DNA from: Thermoplasmata archaeon
GTDB taxonomy: Archaea > Thermoplasmatota > Thermoplasmata > Thermoplasmatales > Thermoplasmataceae
DNA: 64,000 nucleotides
Direction: 5' to 3'
Assembly: GCA_021820525.1 (NCBI GenBank)
Contig: JAKADM010000007.1
Location: 1 to 64,000, forward strand
Numbering within the stretch: the first letter of the stretch is position 1; every line of letters starts with the position of its first letter. Below are positions 53,000-62,389 of the stretch, in pieces. A model generated the notes under the pieces. That model had not been told where the DNA came from and made no database searches. It was given only the letters and a program-made list of their open reading frames with translations. A program made the translations under genes and the position numbers.

Positions 53000-53932
53000 T
53001 TATATAATATCCCAAATATCAACAGAATAGGGCAACAAATATCTTATGATAATCTTGTGTTCTCTTTTCCTCGCAATTTCATATAGCAGGGAATAATACT
53101 CATATGCGCTGACAGTTGGGAGAAGAACGCTAATTTTTAATTTTTCCCCTGTAGATCTTACAAAATGCCTTAACCTCATAATATGTTCCCTGTTTGCATT
53201 TTCCCTTATAATCGAAAGTAGTCTGCTTTGAACATTCTGATTGTAAATTCCATCACTCTTGCTTATGGCATAGGCCCCCTCGGTTTCAAGGTCAACTTTT
53301 TCTGAATATAAAATCAAATTCAATTTTCCAGGCTCACTTTCATTGCTTTTCATTTCAGCCATAATTTCCTGATTTTTCATTAAGGACAATATTTCAGGGG
53401 ATTCATCTTCTGCCATCATTTCAAATGTTACCAGGGAAATTGGATATTCCGAATTTATGAGGTTATTCGTCCAGATTATACCGGGGTTTGGGCCTAGCCA
53501 GGCAATTCTTGAGTTGTCCCTATCCGATGTGTATTCAGCAAGAAGATCAGACACCTCCTCCATTTCATTGCTGTGGAATCTGGCATATACATTAAGAAAT
53601 CCACCGCTCATATCCGATCTGTTTATAACGAAAGAGTGGAGTTCCATAAGTTTGTTTATTATGGTCAGATCCTTCACATTATTGATCTTTGAATCTATAA
53701 CATATGCACTATCCTTTTCAATGGCTCCAAACTTTTTGAGCATTAGCATCAAGTTATTGCTTTTACTGTTCTTTGGAAAATATGTACTTATCCATGAACT
53801 GCCGTCTAATCTATATACGTATGCTGGAATCTTAGTTGCAAGTTCGGAAGTTGTATTAAATAAATCAGTATTTTCCCTTAATTTTAAAATTAATCTCATA
53901 TCCAGTTTTTTATCAATATCTCGAATCAGCAT
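53000..53932 (-). CDS. Uncharacterised ~310-residue protein (family copy 2)
   Basis: 310 residues, soluble, rich in Asn, Ser and Glu, no signal peptide. The centre reads HSFVINRSDMSGGFLNVYARFHSNEMEEVSDLLAEY, which aligns with TDGVIVTEVYSDNNGFHLYCKFPTCVRERLSDLI of the protein at 19594. The C-terminal third (LKISVLLPTVSAYEYYSLLYEIARKREHKIIIRYL) differs. Function unknown. A TATA-like ttaaactataac about 27 bases upstream supports the ATG. It lies next to a 440-base AT-rich gap and the GT-C-like gene, but is transcribed away from them. Confidence 0.7.
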   Translation of the reverse strand: MLIRDIDKKLDMRLILKLRENTDLFNTTSELATKIPAYVYRLDGSSWISTYFPKNSKSNNLMLMLKKFGAIEKDSAYVIDSKINNVKDLTIINKLMELHSFVINRSDMSGGFLNVYARFHSNEMEEVSDLLAEYTSDRDNSRIAWLGPNPGIIWTNNLINSEYPISLVTFEMMAEDESPEILSLMKNQEIMAEMKSNESEPGKLNLILYSEKVDLETEGAYAISKSDGIYNQNVQSRLLSIIRENANREHIMRLRHFVRSTGEKLKISVLLPTVSAYEYYSLLYEIARKREHKIIIRYLLPYSVDIWDII

Positions 53933-54372
53933 AATACAATAAATAATCTGTTATAGTTTAAATTTGTTTTGTTTTCAGATACACCGGTCCTGCTAAGAAA
54001 ATTGTTACGTAAAGAATTGCAAGGTTTTTGTGTATATATTAATAATTCGAAATAGTTCAACACAGAAAAGACTCTGAATATAAACGGGAAATTGGGTGAT
54101 AATGATATTCATATTATTTGAATAATATTAAAAATCTATTACTAATATTGTAATAAAAGATAAGACCTTTATATGAAAATACAGACATTTCCATTGGACA
54201 TAAAATTATATGATTTATTTTATGTAATTATAAAATTTATACTAATTTCAGGCGCAGAGATGAAATGAGTATGATATATTAAGCAATTTTTTAATTTAAT
54301 TGAATTCTTTAATTATCCGGAGAATCAAAAATAGAAAAACTTAATCCATAGATTTAAATTAACAGAGGATAA
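53933..54372. other. AT-rich divergent intergenic region
   Basis: 440 bases, very AT-rich, between the unknown gene (leftward) and the 960-residue membrane protein (rightward). No coding ORF seen. It holds several A/T-run strings and a short ATTCA-7-TGAAT inverted repeat (about 54106). Just before the right gene is agagg, an SD-like sequence, so this gene may have a leadered message. Confidence 0.45.
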
Positions 54373-57255
54373 ATGAGGCTTTCAAAATTTACCATAAAGG
54401 TAATATTTCTAACCGTTTTGTCTACCATGGAATTCATATTTCTATATTATGGTGACTTGTTACTTGGAACCAGTGCAGTCCCAAATTATATTTTTTTTAA
54501 AACAAACACATCAATTTTTACGGATGGTGCGGTTGAAAGCAACCTTGCATTTATATTACTCCCACTGTCCCTTCTGGGTAGCCAGATTTATACAACCATT
54601 TATCTCTGGCTGGTTTTTGTTGTAACATTCCTTTCCGTCTCCTTTGCCGTAGAATACTTTAACAGGGTATATTTTGATTGTGCTGTAGAGGACCCAATTA
54701 TTACTGCCGTGGGGATTATTGTATCTGTTAGTCTGACATTGAGTTTCTATTATTATGGAGGGCAGTTCTTTGGATATTCGCTCTTTATTGGCCTGGTACC
54801 ACTGTATATGGCATTGCTTGATCAAACCATGAACTTACGGGAGGCCTTTTTCTCAAAGAAGGGTCTGGAAAATAGTATACTGACCTCTCTTGTAATGGCC
54901 CTTTTAGTCGTGGATACAAGAACAATACTCTATGCCATATTGTTGTTTATTTCCTTTACTCTCTTTAAATTCTTACAAAGGATCAGCCTTAGAAGATTTA
55001 TCCACCTGGGCAGTTACTTCATATGGATCTTTTTCCTGTTCATATTGCTTAATCTAAAGTTTCTAATGGGTTTTTTTATGCTTAAAAGCAGTGGTATTCA
55101 GGCCATAGGAGATATAGTTCCAGTACAATTATTCATAGCTTATCAAAAATATACGCCCATATATGCATTTTCTGCAGCAGAAAACTGGTTATCTGTTTAT
55201 AATCCGTCAATGGTATTGTTTGGTTTAATACCATTTTTTGCCGGTATTTTAACCCTATTCAGGAAGCGTTTTCCATCAATGGCCATTTACCTATTTTCCT
55301 TACTTTCTCTTCTGATTATATTTGCGGTATATCTGTCCCCAATCATAAATTATGGCCTGGGCCAGACATCCCTTTACCCATTTTTAGTATATACCTATGA
55401 CACTTACTTTTTCAATATTCTTTATCCTTCCCTTCTTTACATTTTCTTTGCCATGGGCATACTGACAGTCTTAAGCCTGATCTCTAAAATGCCCTGGAAG
55501 AAAAATACCATCAGGTTAATCATGGTAATTTTCCTTGTATTTATTATAGGAAGCCAGGTGATCTATTTTCAGCCAAATGTCCAATCCATAAATCAAAATT
55601 TTAGACCGGTGCCCTTAAGCAACAATTTTGTAAAGACTGCAGATTATGTTTATTCAATCAATCCTCAGGGGAATGTGATGATTCTGGCCAACTTTTCCAT
55701 ACAGAACAACTCCTACCTGAATTTTCCCAATGCTATTACGGAAGATACGGGATGGAATGGCTGGCTAATGTCCCTTCCATCTTATCTGCTGGAACAAAAT
55801 TTTACAATGTTTGCAAGGGCCATGACATACATGGGTGTTCAGTATATAGTGTACAACTCAGAAAACTATACACAGCCATTGAATTTACTGATGCATGATA
55901 AGGGTTTGGTTCTCGAAAAGAGATTTGGCCAGATATATGTTTTAAAAAATCTTTACTTCTCCGGGAGCATAATTTCTAACCAGGGCGCATACATTGCCTA
56001 CAATATACCACAAACCATAGAATTTCTATCTTTAATGAATAAAACCATGCCGATTATTCCCTTTTATGACGTAAACAACTTCAGTAAAATTTCTTCATAT
56101 ATATCGGGGTTTATCTATCCAGCCATGTCCAATGTAACCCTTATGGAATTGGTCTTAAACGGATCAAATTCCTATGAAATAAATGCCGGTGCCATGAATA
56201 TAAATCAGGAACCCAACGGCTGGCAGATTGCACCAATAATCTGCCTCGGGGATGAAATAAATGCCATAGCTGCAAGTTATCAGAATCACGCTCCCATAGT
56301 TTTCCATCCAAAGGTACCTGACGGCTATTATGATGTAATCGTTCAGGGTGGTGTCAAGGTTGGAATTCAATATGGATCTTCCATGCAAACATTGAATTTC
56401 ACGTCAGGAAAAAGCAATGTACAGGCGGTTTTCAATCAGACAGTCTATGCGCCGGAAATTCAATCTGTTAACGCAGGAATCTTAAGAGTGCAGAATCAGA
56501 CCATAACAGTTCAATCCGGAAAATATGTGGATAACAATTATGAGCCATTTATTTCCAAAATATTTCTCATACCCCAAAAAAATTTGAATAAATTGGATGA
56601 AGAAGTCAATAATTTTTATAATGAATATAACATAGTAAAGTTCTCTCCAGATCTCAGGCAGAACATAAGCTTTAATCTTAATAATAAGAATGTGCAAAAT
56701 AACAATTTTACCGTGATTGTGACATTCAGGAATGAGCAGATGGGCCTCTGGACATATCTTCAACCAGTGACCATACCTGGGACTGTTTTTAGGGCTTCAT
56801 ATGATTATGGCCTGTACAACATTTATATTTCTAACCAGAAAAATCCAGAAATATCCTATATGTCTCCTTACGGTATGGACCTTTTGATCATAAACACCAT
56901 GTTGGATCTGGCCATTTTAGGCGCCTATGTTTATTTGAGGAGATTTAGCTCAAATGAGGATGAAGAGAGAAAGGAAAAACAAAAAAGGGTGGAAGAACCT
57001 TATGTCAATAATCAAAGGGCAATCAGGGAAAAAATAAAGATGGGTATATTCAATATTTCCCTATTCCAGATTGTATTAACTCTTTTGGCCATAATTTTGT
57101 TCACATTATTGTATTTGAACTATTCAGCCATTTACGTAGTTTCCGATCTCATATTGTTTTTCCCGGCAATGGTCATTTCCAGAGTAAGGGATTATTCCTT
57201 AAGGGAAATCATTCAAAGGTTTTCAAAAAAAGGTGGAACTGCAAGGGTAAAATGA
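54373..57255 (+). CDS. Large membrane protein, predicted GT-C/YfhO-like glycosyltransferase
   Basis: 960 residues. About 12 transmembrane segments fill the first 400 residues, followed by a large (about 460-residue) extracellular part rich in Asn, Tyr and N-x-S/T sequons, and three or four helices with a charged loop near the C-terminus (NEDEERKEKQKRVEE, about 862). Early loop D-containing segments and the text MGVQYIVYNSENYTQ then YVLKN recall YfhO-like and other GT-C proteins, which use polyprenyl-linked sugars. No GT family motif is certain. ATG start with an agagg SD about 6 bases before. It is probably cotranscribed with the FkbM gene. Base composition is more AT-rich than that of the flanking genes. 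Confidence 0.65.
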   Translation: MRLSKFTIKVIFLTVLSTMEFIFLYYGDLLLGTSAVPNYIFFKTNTSIFTDGAVESNLAFILLPLSLLGSQIYTTIYLWLVFVVTFLSVSFAVEYFNRVYFDCAVEDPIITAVGIIVSVSLTLSFYYYGGQFFGYSLFIGLVPLYMALLDQTMNLREAFFSKKGLENSILTSLVMALLVVDTRTILYAILLFISFTLFKFLQRISLRRFIHLGSYFIWIFFLFILLNLKFLMGFFMLKSSGIQAIGDIVPVQLFIAYQKYTPIYAFSAAENWLSVYNPSMVLFGLIPFFAGILTLFRKRFPSMAIYLFSLLSLLIIFAVYLSPIINYGLGQTSLYPFLVYTYDTYFFNILYPSLLYIFFAMGILTVLSLISKMPWKKNTIRLIMVIFLVFIIGSQVIYFQPNVQSINQNFRPVPLSNNFVKTADYVYSINPQGNVMILANFSIQNNSYLNFPNAITEDTGWNGWLMSLPSYLLEQNFTMFARAMTYMGVQYIVYNSENYTQPLNLLMHDKGLVLEKRFGQIYVLKNLYFSGSIISNQGAYIAYNIPQTIEFLSLMNKTMPIIPFYDVNNFSKISSYISGFIYPAMSNVTLMELVLNGSNSYEINAGAMNINQEPNGWQIAPIICLGDEINAIAASYQNHAPIVFHPKVPDGYYDVIVQGGVKVGIQYGSSMQTLNFTSGKSNVQAVFNQTVYAPEIQSVNAGILRVQNQTITVQSGKYVDNNYEPFISKIFLIPQKNLNKLDEEVNNFYNEYNIVKFSPDLRQNISFNLNNKNVQNNNFTVIVTFRNEQMGLWTYLQPVTIPGTVFRASYDYGLYNIYISNQKNPEISYMSPYGMDLLIINTMLDLAILGAYVYLRRFSSNEDEERKEKQKRVEEPYVNNQRAIREKIKMGIFNISLFQIVLTLLAIILFTLLYLNYSAIYVVSDLILFFPAMVISRVRDYSLREIIQRFSKKGGTARVK

Positions 57256-57338
57256 ATAAACATAAGAATTTCAATGCATGTCTTCACATATATTTTTAAA
57301 TATTCTTTAATACTTACAAAAATTTAAGTGACAGGTGC

Positions 57339-58217
57339 ATGGAAACAAAATTTTCAAAGAATATTTTGTATATGAAAATGATCAAAAAAAGGCTGGGGAT
57401 GGGATATTTTGATGTTTTCCTTGGTCGTATATTCACGTCAAAAAAAGATTTTGAGGTAGATATTAAGGGTAGAAAAATCAAAATAAGATCTGGAATAGGA
57501 AGTCTGGCCAGGCTTATGGATAATGGCTGGAACGTATTTCCATTGAGTGAAGATATGGTTCAGTTGGAGAATAATAACGGAATAAAAATCTCATGTAGAA
57601 CAGATATGGGCCTTGATCTTGTACAGCTGGAGGAGATTTTTATCGATGAGATTTACAAATGCCATATTGTAGATAAGAACGTTATTGACGTGGGAATGAA
57701 TAACGGAGATTCTTCCATATATTTTGCGAAGAAAGGTGCAAAAAAGGTTTTAGGTATAGAGCCTGATTTAAGAAACTATGACATTGGATTAAAAAATATC
57801 AGGGATTCCGGTGTGGATAATATGGTCACGGCAATAAATAGGGCCGTGAGCAATGAGAAATCTGTTGAAATTAAGATGTATGAAGCTTTTCCAAACTCCA
57901 ATTCTTTTCCTGAATTTGAGACAAGTCCGAAGAAGGATAATGCAAAAATATGTGTCGTTGATGGCATAACTCTTGGAGATATAATAGATATGTTTGAAGG
58001 TGAGACCATAGGTTTATTAAAAATGGATTGTGAAGGCTGTGAATATAGCAATATTGAGAAATTGGAAGAAAGGCACTTTAAAAAAATTGAAAATATAATA
58101 ATGGAATACCATCAGGGTCCGAAGAATCTACCATCAATTCTTGAAACCATGGGTTTCAGGGTTGACTTGAAAAAATATGGGGTATTTCAGGGAATGTTAA
58201 TTGCAAGTAGAATTTAA
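57339..58217 (+). CDS. FkbM-family methyltransferase
   Basis: 292 residues, SAM-dependent class I methyltransferase of the FkbM family. Seen: VIDVGMNNGDSSIYFAKKGAKKVLGIEPD (SAM loop), VTAINRAVSNEK, and GLLKMDCEGCEYSNIEKL (the FkbM signature with catalytic acid). These enzymes O-methylate sugars or polyketides. Together with the GT-C-like gene 83 bases upstream it suggests methylation of a surface glycan. The N-terminal 60 residues (MKMIKKRLGMGYFDVFLG) are basic and of unknown function. Confidence 0.85.
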   Translation: METKFSKNILYMKMIKKRLGMGYFDVFLGRIFTSKKDFEVDIKGRKIKIRSGIGSLARLMDNGWNVFPLSEDMVQLENNNGIKISCRTDMGLDLVQLEEIFIDEIYKCHIVDKNVIDVGMNNGDSSIYFAKKGAKKVLGIEPDLRNYDIGLKNIRDSGVDNMVTAINRAVSNEKSVEIKMYEAFPNSNSFPEFETSPKKDNAKICVVDGITLGDIIDMFEGETIGLLKMDCEGCEYSNIEKLEERHFKKIENIIMEYHQGPKNLPSILETMGFRVDLKKYGVFQGMLIASRI

Positions 58218-58414
58218 TTGGGGATTCCAATCAGCAAAGTGCGGTTAAGGGAATTTTGGCAAAGAAAAAATGTAAATCTTTCATTATTACAACTTTGGAA
58301 GAAATCAATTTCTTCATACTTATTTTAAAATGATCGGATCCTTAAACAGATCCAGTTGCCATTTTAAATTAAAAAACTATTAATGACAAAAGAAAATGGA
58401 TGTTTTGAAATTAC

Positions 58415-59464
58415 ATGGTCTGGGAATACAGGATCGCAGGGGATTCCATAAAGGTCCATATTGGGCATGGCGCATTTGAAGAACTGTGGAAAAAAGAGGG
58501 AAACATTTGTTTCATCGTGAGTAAAAATGTTAAAAATGCCCATGTAAAGATGTTTGAAAAGATTGCCCCATCATACATTATTGAGATTGAAGACGGTGAA
58601 AATTCAAAAACACTGAATTATTATGGGAATCTTATTGAAAGGCTTGCCTCAGAGAATTTTGAGCGTAACAGAAAAGTTGCATATGTCGGTGGTGGAACCA
58701 CAGGCGATCTTGTTGGTTTCCTTTCAGCCACATATAAGAGAGGGCTCAATCTAATAGGGGTACCAACCACAGTTCTATCAATGGTGGATTCCTCTATTGG
58801 CGGGAAAAACGGGCTCAATTTTAAAGGGGTTAAAAATCTGATCGGGACATTCAAGAACCCTTCAGAAATAGTTATGGATACATCCTTTATAATGGGAAAT
58901 AATGGAATGCTCTATGAAGCAATGGGGGAGATTATCAAGCATGGTTTGATGCTGGACAATTCAATAAATGAACTGTTGATGCAAAACAGTATGGAAACAA
59001 TATGGCAAGGTAACACAATTGAAAAACTGATAAAGTTGAATGTGGATGCCAAGATGGATATATGCGCCAAAGATCCTTTTGAAACTGAAAATATAAGGAA
59101 CGTTTTGAATTTTGGTCACACAGTGGGCCATGGTATAGAGGCCGTCTCTGGAAACAGGATAAGTCATGGTTATGCTGTTATGATTGGAATGAAGGTAGAG
59201 TCAGAGATTGCAAAAAACCTTGGATACAGTAATTATGATCCATGTGAGATAATTGATAGCATTGTATTGAAATACGGCGTAGATATTCCTGAACTGGACA
59301 GGCATATGCTGAAGGAGTGCGGAAATTACATAAAAAACGACAAAAAGATCAGGGATGGGACTCTGCACATACCTGTGCCTTTAAGTCCGGGCAGGCACAG
59401 GATTATTGAAATTAGAGCTTCTGAGTTCATCACTGAGATGGAGAGGGTTGGTGATAATATATGA
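58415..59464 (+). CDS. aroB: 3-dehydroquinate synthase
   Basis: 349 residues. It cyclises DAHP to 3-dehydroquinate with NAD+ and a divalent metal. Seen: YVGGGTTGDLVGFLSATYKRGLNLIGVPTTVLSMVDSSIGGKNG, GEIIKHGLM, FGHTVGHGIEAVSG and ISHGYAVMIG (metal-binding His and Glu). This is the classical bacterial-type AroB, not the alternative archaeal DHQ synthase II, so the organism can use DAHP. First gene of aroB-E-K-A. ATG start; its stop overlaps aroE by four bases (ATGA). Confidence 0.95.
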   Translation: MVWEYRIAGDSIKVHIGHGAFEELWKKEGNICFIVSKNVKNAHVKMFEKIAPSYIIEIEDGENSKTLNYYGNLIERLASENFERNRKVAYVGGGTTGDLVGFLSATYKRGLNLIGVPTTVLSMVDSSIGGKNGLNFKGVKNLIGTFKNPSEIVMDTSFIMGNNGMLYEAMGEIIKHGLMLDNSINELLMQNSMETIWQGNTIEKLIKLNVDAKMDICAKDPFETENIRNVLNFGHTVGHGIEAVSGNRISHGYAVMIGMKVESEIAKNLGYSNYDPCEIIDSIVLKYGVDIPELDRHMLKECGNYIKNDKKIRDGTLHIPVPLSPGRHRIIEIRASEFITEMERVGDNI

Positions 59465-60282
59465 TACTGGGTCTTTTAGGAAACCCCGTAAGCATTTCAT
59501 GGAGTGAACTTCTCTTCAACAGAATCTTCGAAATAGAGGGAAACAGGAACGCATACTATGCCATAAATGCATCTCCGCACACAATTAACAGAATAATCGA
59601 TACAAATATTTCTCCCTATGATGGTTTCAATGTTACGGCCCCATATAAGGAATACATTCTTAATTTTGCAACAGACAGGGAGCCACTTGTATGGAAAACA
59701 GGGTCTTCCAATGTGATTAAGAAATATTCCGGTGGATATTCTGCTTTCAATGTGGATTACATTGGTTTCGATTTTACACTTAAGAAAAATCATGTGAATC
59801 TTGACGGAAAGCGTGTGGGAATTGTCGGTTCTGGAGGTGTATCAAGGACCATACTTTACTATGTTCTTACAAATTCATCCCCTGAACTGCTGGACATACT
59901 CACAACAAACATGGAGAAGGCAGGGGAGAGGATTAAGGGTACATGGCAGTATTCAAACATGGCTATCAAACCCTATGATTCGGCGGATGAATATGATGTA
60001 CTCATAAATTGCACTCCTCTGGGAATGAGGAAAACTGATAGAGATCCAGCACCAAATTCAAAAATATCAAATAAGGGGTTCCTCATAGATCTGACATACC
60101 AGCAGGAGGAGACTAAGTTCATGGAAAAGGCTAAATTGTTCAATGCGCGAGCTGTTAATGGAAGGGATATGTTTTTTGAGCAGGCAAGGGAAACCTACAG
60201 GATATTTTTTGACAATTATCCTGAGAATCCGTTGTTTGAAAGGGCAAGGGAGGATGTGCTCAATTGGGCTGGAAAGAGTTAA
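59461..60282 (+). CDS. aroE: Shikimate dehydrogenase
   Basis: 273 residues, NADPH-dependent reduction of 3-dehydroshikimate. Seen: GNPVSISWSELLFNRIF (substrate serines), FNVTAPYKEYIL (catalytic Lys), NVDYIGF (catalytic Asp), the Rossmann loop GIVGSGGVSRTIL and CTPLGMRKTD. Product passes to the shikimate kinase downstream. Start ATG overlapping the aroB stop; the 3' end overlaps aroK by 19 bases. Confidence 0.95.
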   Translation: MILGLLGNPVSISWSELLFNRIFEIEGNRNAYYAINASPHTINRIIDTNISPYDGFNVTAPYKEYILNFATDREPLVWKTGSSNVIKKYSGGYSAFNVDYIGFDFTLKKNHVNLDGKRVGIVGSGGVSRTILYYVLTNSSPELLDILTTNMEKAGERIKGTWQYSNMAIKPYDSADEYDVLINCTPLGMRKTDRDPAPNSKISNKGFLIDLTYQQEETKFMEKAKLFNARAVNGRDMFFEQARETYRIFFDNYPENPLFERAREDVLNWAGKS

Positions 60283-61103
60283 GGATCACGGCAAATTCTG
60301 GAATTTCAGTGGTAAGTGGGTTTGTTACTGGAAAGGGGGCAGCCGTTGCACTGGAACTTGGAATGGTCATATCCGTAAGGGAATGGAAGGATCCGGAAAA
60401 TGACCGAAATGTTCAGAGATTGCTTGAAATTATGAAGGAAAGATATGGGGGCAATAATGAGTTTTCCGTACGTGTTTTGAAAAGGTTGCCATCTTCGCAG
60501 GGGTTGAAGAGTAGCAGTGCAATTGTGGGAGGAATATTGATGGCCTATGCAGAAATGAATGGCATCGAACTTTCACAGGAGGAAATGCTCAGAGATGGGA
60601 GTGAGATTTCAAGGGAGACGAAAATGTCAGCTACGGGTGCCACAGACGATCTTGCCATATCTCTTCTTGGAGGCCTCTGCATTGCAAACAATTATGAAGG
60701 TAAACTTATAAAGAGGCAGATCATAGAAGAGAAACCAGTCATAATTCTGACGACTAACAGGAAAAAGGAGAGTTTTAAATTTGGAAGCAACGACTTCTCC
60801 TTTCTAAACAGGGCCTATGAAGATATGTGGAACCGTGTTAACAGATATAATTTTGAATATACTGCAATAATCAATGGGAACTATATGGGAACAATCTCCC
60901 AATCAAAACTGGATTATGAAAAACTTCAGAATCTCAACTTCTCGTATGCAGGAGTAAACGGGAAGGGTCCATCAGTATTCCTCATTTATAGAAACACTGC
61001 GGACAGATCAAAGGATGCATCCATACTTAAGGCAAAGGGAATAAAGTTCATAAGCACAAGGCTGAGCAACAGGCCTGCATATGTGGAGCGGATCAAGGCT
61101 TGA
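60264..61103 (+). CDS. aroK: Shikimate kinase, archaeal GHMP type
   Basis: 279 residues. Phosphorylates shikimate at the 3-hydroxyl. This is the GHMP-fold archaeal enzyme, unrelated to bacterial AroK/AroL. Seen: the loop RLPSSQGLKSSSAIVGGIL (GHMP motif 2), the N-terminal ISVVSGFVTGKGAAVALEL, and MSATGATDDLAISLLGG (motif 3). It starts with TTG inside aroE; no ATG is in frame nearby. Its stop overlaps the aroA TTG (TTGA). A strong marker of an archaeal source. Confidence 0.93.
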   Translation: MGWKELRITANSGISVVSGFVTGKGAAVALELGMVISVREWKDPENDRNVQRLLEIMKERYGGNNEFSVRVLKRLPSSQGLKSSSAIVGGILMAYAEMNGIELSQEEMLRDGSEISRETKMSATGATDDLAISLLGGLCIANNYEGKLIKRQIIEEKPVIILTTNRKKESFKFGSNDFSFLNRAYEDMWNRVNRYNFEYTAIINGNYMGTISQSKLDYEKLQNLNFSYAGVNGKGPSVFLIYRNTADRSKDASILKAKGIKFISTRLSNRPAYVERIKA

Positions 61104-62368
61104 TTTCTGTAGTTCGGGGAAAAATAGGGGGAATGATAAGGGCCCCTCCTTCAAAGAGTTTCATGCAAAGATATGTCCTTTTGTCTTCCTTCCTGGATGG
61201 CCATATTTCAATTCATAATCCGGGTTTTTCTGATGATGATATGGTATCCATGGGGATAGGGCAATCCTGCGGAAAAACGATCCATCAGGATATAGATAGA
61301 ATCACATTGGAAGGAAAATTTGAAAAACCAAAAACTCTGGCAGTGGGGGAATCTGGAACAAGCTTCAGGCTTCTCCATGGACTTCTGGCATCAAGAAGAT
61401 GCAAAACTGAAATACTCTGCAATCCATCCCTTCTAAGAAGGCCAATTGATCCTTTGATCAGTTCACTAAAGCCTTACGGTTATAATTATTCTTTCTATGG
61501 AAATAGGGTACAGGTGGATGCATCCGATTTTTCATGCCCGGGAAATATAAGGATTGATCCATCTCTCAGTTCGCAGTTTTTATCATCCCTTATGTTCTGC
61601 ATGGCCCTTTCCAGAGAGGAGAATGGAATCATAGAAGTCCAAGGAAAGATTGCCTCAGAGGGATATGTGAAAATAACCCAATCCGTTCTGGAAAAGTTTG
61701 GTGTATTGTCTCATATGGGTAAGGTTATATCAATTGATTCCAGAGATATTCACATTCCAGAGGATGTAGAGATTGAAGGTGATTATTCCTCTGCGGCATT
61801 TCCCATAGTTATGGGTCTTTTGCTGTCTGATGATGGCATAACTGTGACGGGATTGCCTGAAAGAACCGTGCAGCCAGATAGGGAAATACTGGAAATCCTG
61901 AAGAAATACATAAAAATAGAACATTATGGGGATTCAATATCTGTAACATCCAAAAAAACTGAAATTGGAAGGATATCCCTTGACGTGAATAAAAACCCCG
62001 ATCTTGCACCGCCGGTCTCAATCCTCTCTCTCATATCAGAGGAAGGCGTTGAAATAAGGAATGCCGAAAGACTAAGGGCAAAGGAAAGCGACCGGCTCAA
62101 TGGAATAATGGAAATTTTGAAATCCATTGGTTGCCAGTGGGAATACTCTTCTGGAAATCTTTATATTTATAGGGGAAAGGTAAACTCTTCTGGAGAAATA
62201 CCTGAAAGGGCAGATCACAGAATGGTAATGACAAAATTCATTGCATCCGCATTTTTTAAGGATAGATTCCAAATTCAAAATGAATCATCAGTAAGCAAGA
62301 GTTACCCCGATTTCTTCAGGAACGTTGAGGAACTTGGATTTAAAATTGAGAATAAAGAAAAATTATAA
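61100..62368 (+). CDS. aroA: 3-phosphoshikimate 1-carboxyvinyltransferase (EPSP synthase)
   Basis: 422 residues. It transfers enolpyruvate from PEP to shikimate 3-phosphate. Seen: RAPPSKSFMQRYVLLSSF (Lys and Ser for S3P), AVGESGTSFRLLHGLLA, GDYSSAAFPIVMGLLL and RLRAKESDRLNGIME; the two-domain inverted repeat layout fits. TTG start, forming TTGA with the aroK stop, so all four genes are coupled. The chorismate-forming step and aroF/aroG are not in the window. Nothing suggests truncation. Confidence 0.95.
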   Translation: MISVVRGKIGGMIRAPPSKSFMQRYVLLSSFLDGHISIHNPGFSDDDMVSMGIGQSCGKTIHQDIDRITLEGKFEKPKTLAVGESGTSFRLLHGLLASRRCKTEILCNPSLLRRPIDPLISSLKPYGYNYSFYGNRVQVDASDFSCPGNIRIDPSLSSQFLSSLMFCMALSREENGIIEVQGKIASEGYVKITQSVLEKFGVLSHMGKVISIDSRDIHIPEDVEIEGDYSSAAFPIVMGLLLSDDGITVTGLPERTVQPDREILEILKKYIKIEHYGDSISVTSKKTEIGRISLDVNKNPDLAPPVSILSLISEEGVEIRNAERLRAKESDRLNGIMEILKSIGCQWEYSSGNLYIYRGKVNSSGEIPERADHRMVMTKFIASAFFKDRFQIQNESSVSKSYPDFFRNVEELGFKIENKEKL

Positions 62369-62370
62369 AT
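62361..62370 (+). promoter_or_regulatory. TATA box of argS
   Basis: aattataaat centred about 25 bases before ATG 62390. It lies in the last codons and stop of aroA and gives argS its own, leaderless transcript. Confidence 0.45.
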
Positions 62371-62389
62371 GTTGCATACATAACTACAC

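Noticed and set aside
53457-53942. Plus-strand 161-codon ORF over the unknown gene at 53000-53932
   Set aside because: Antisense and Ser/Leu/Ile-rich; the minus frame has better composition and a TATA box at the right distance.
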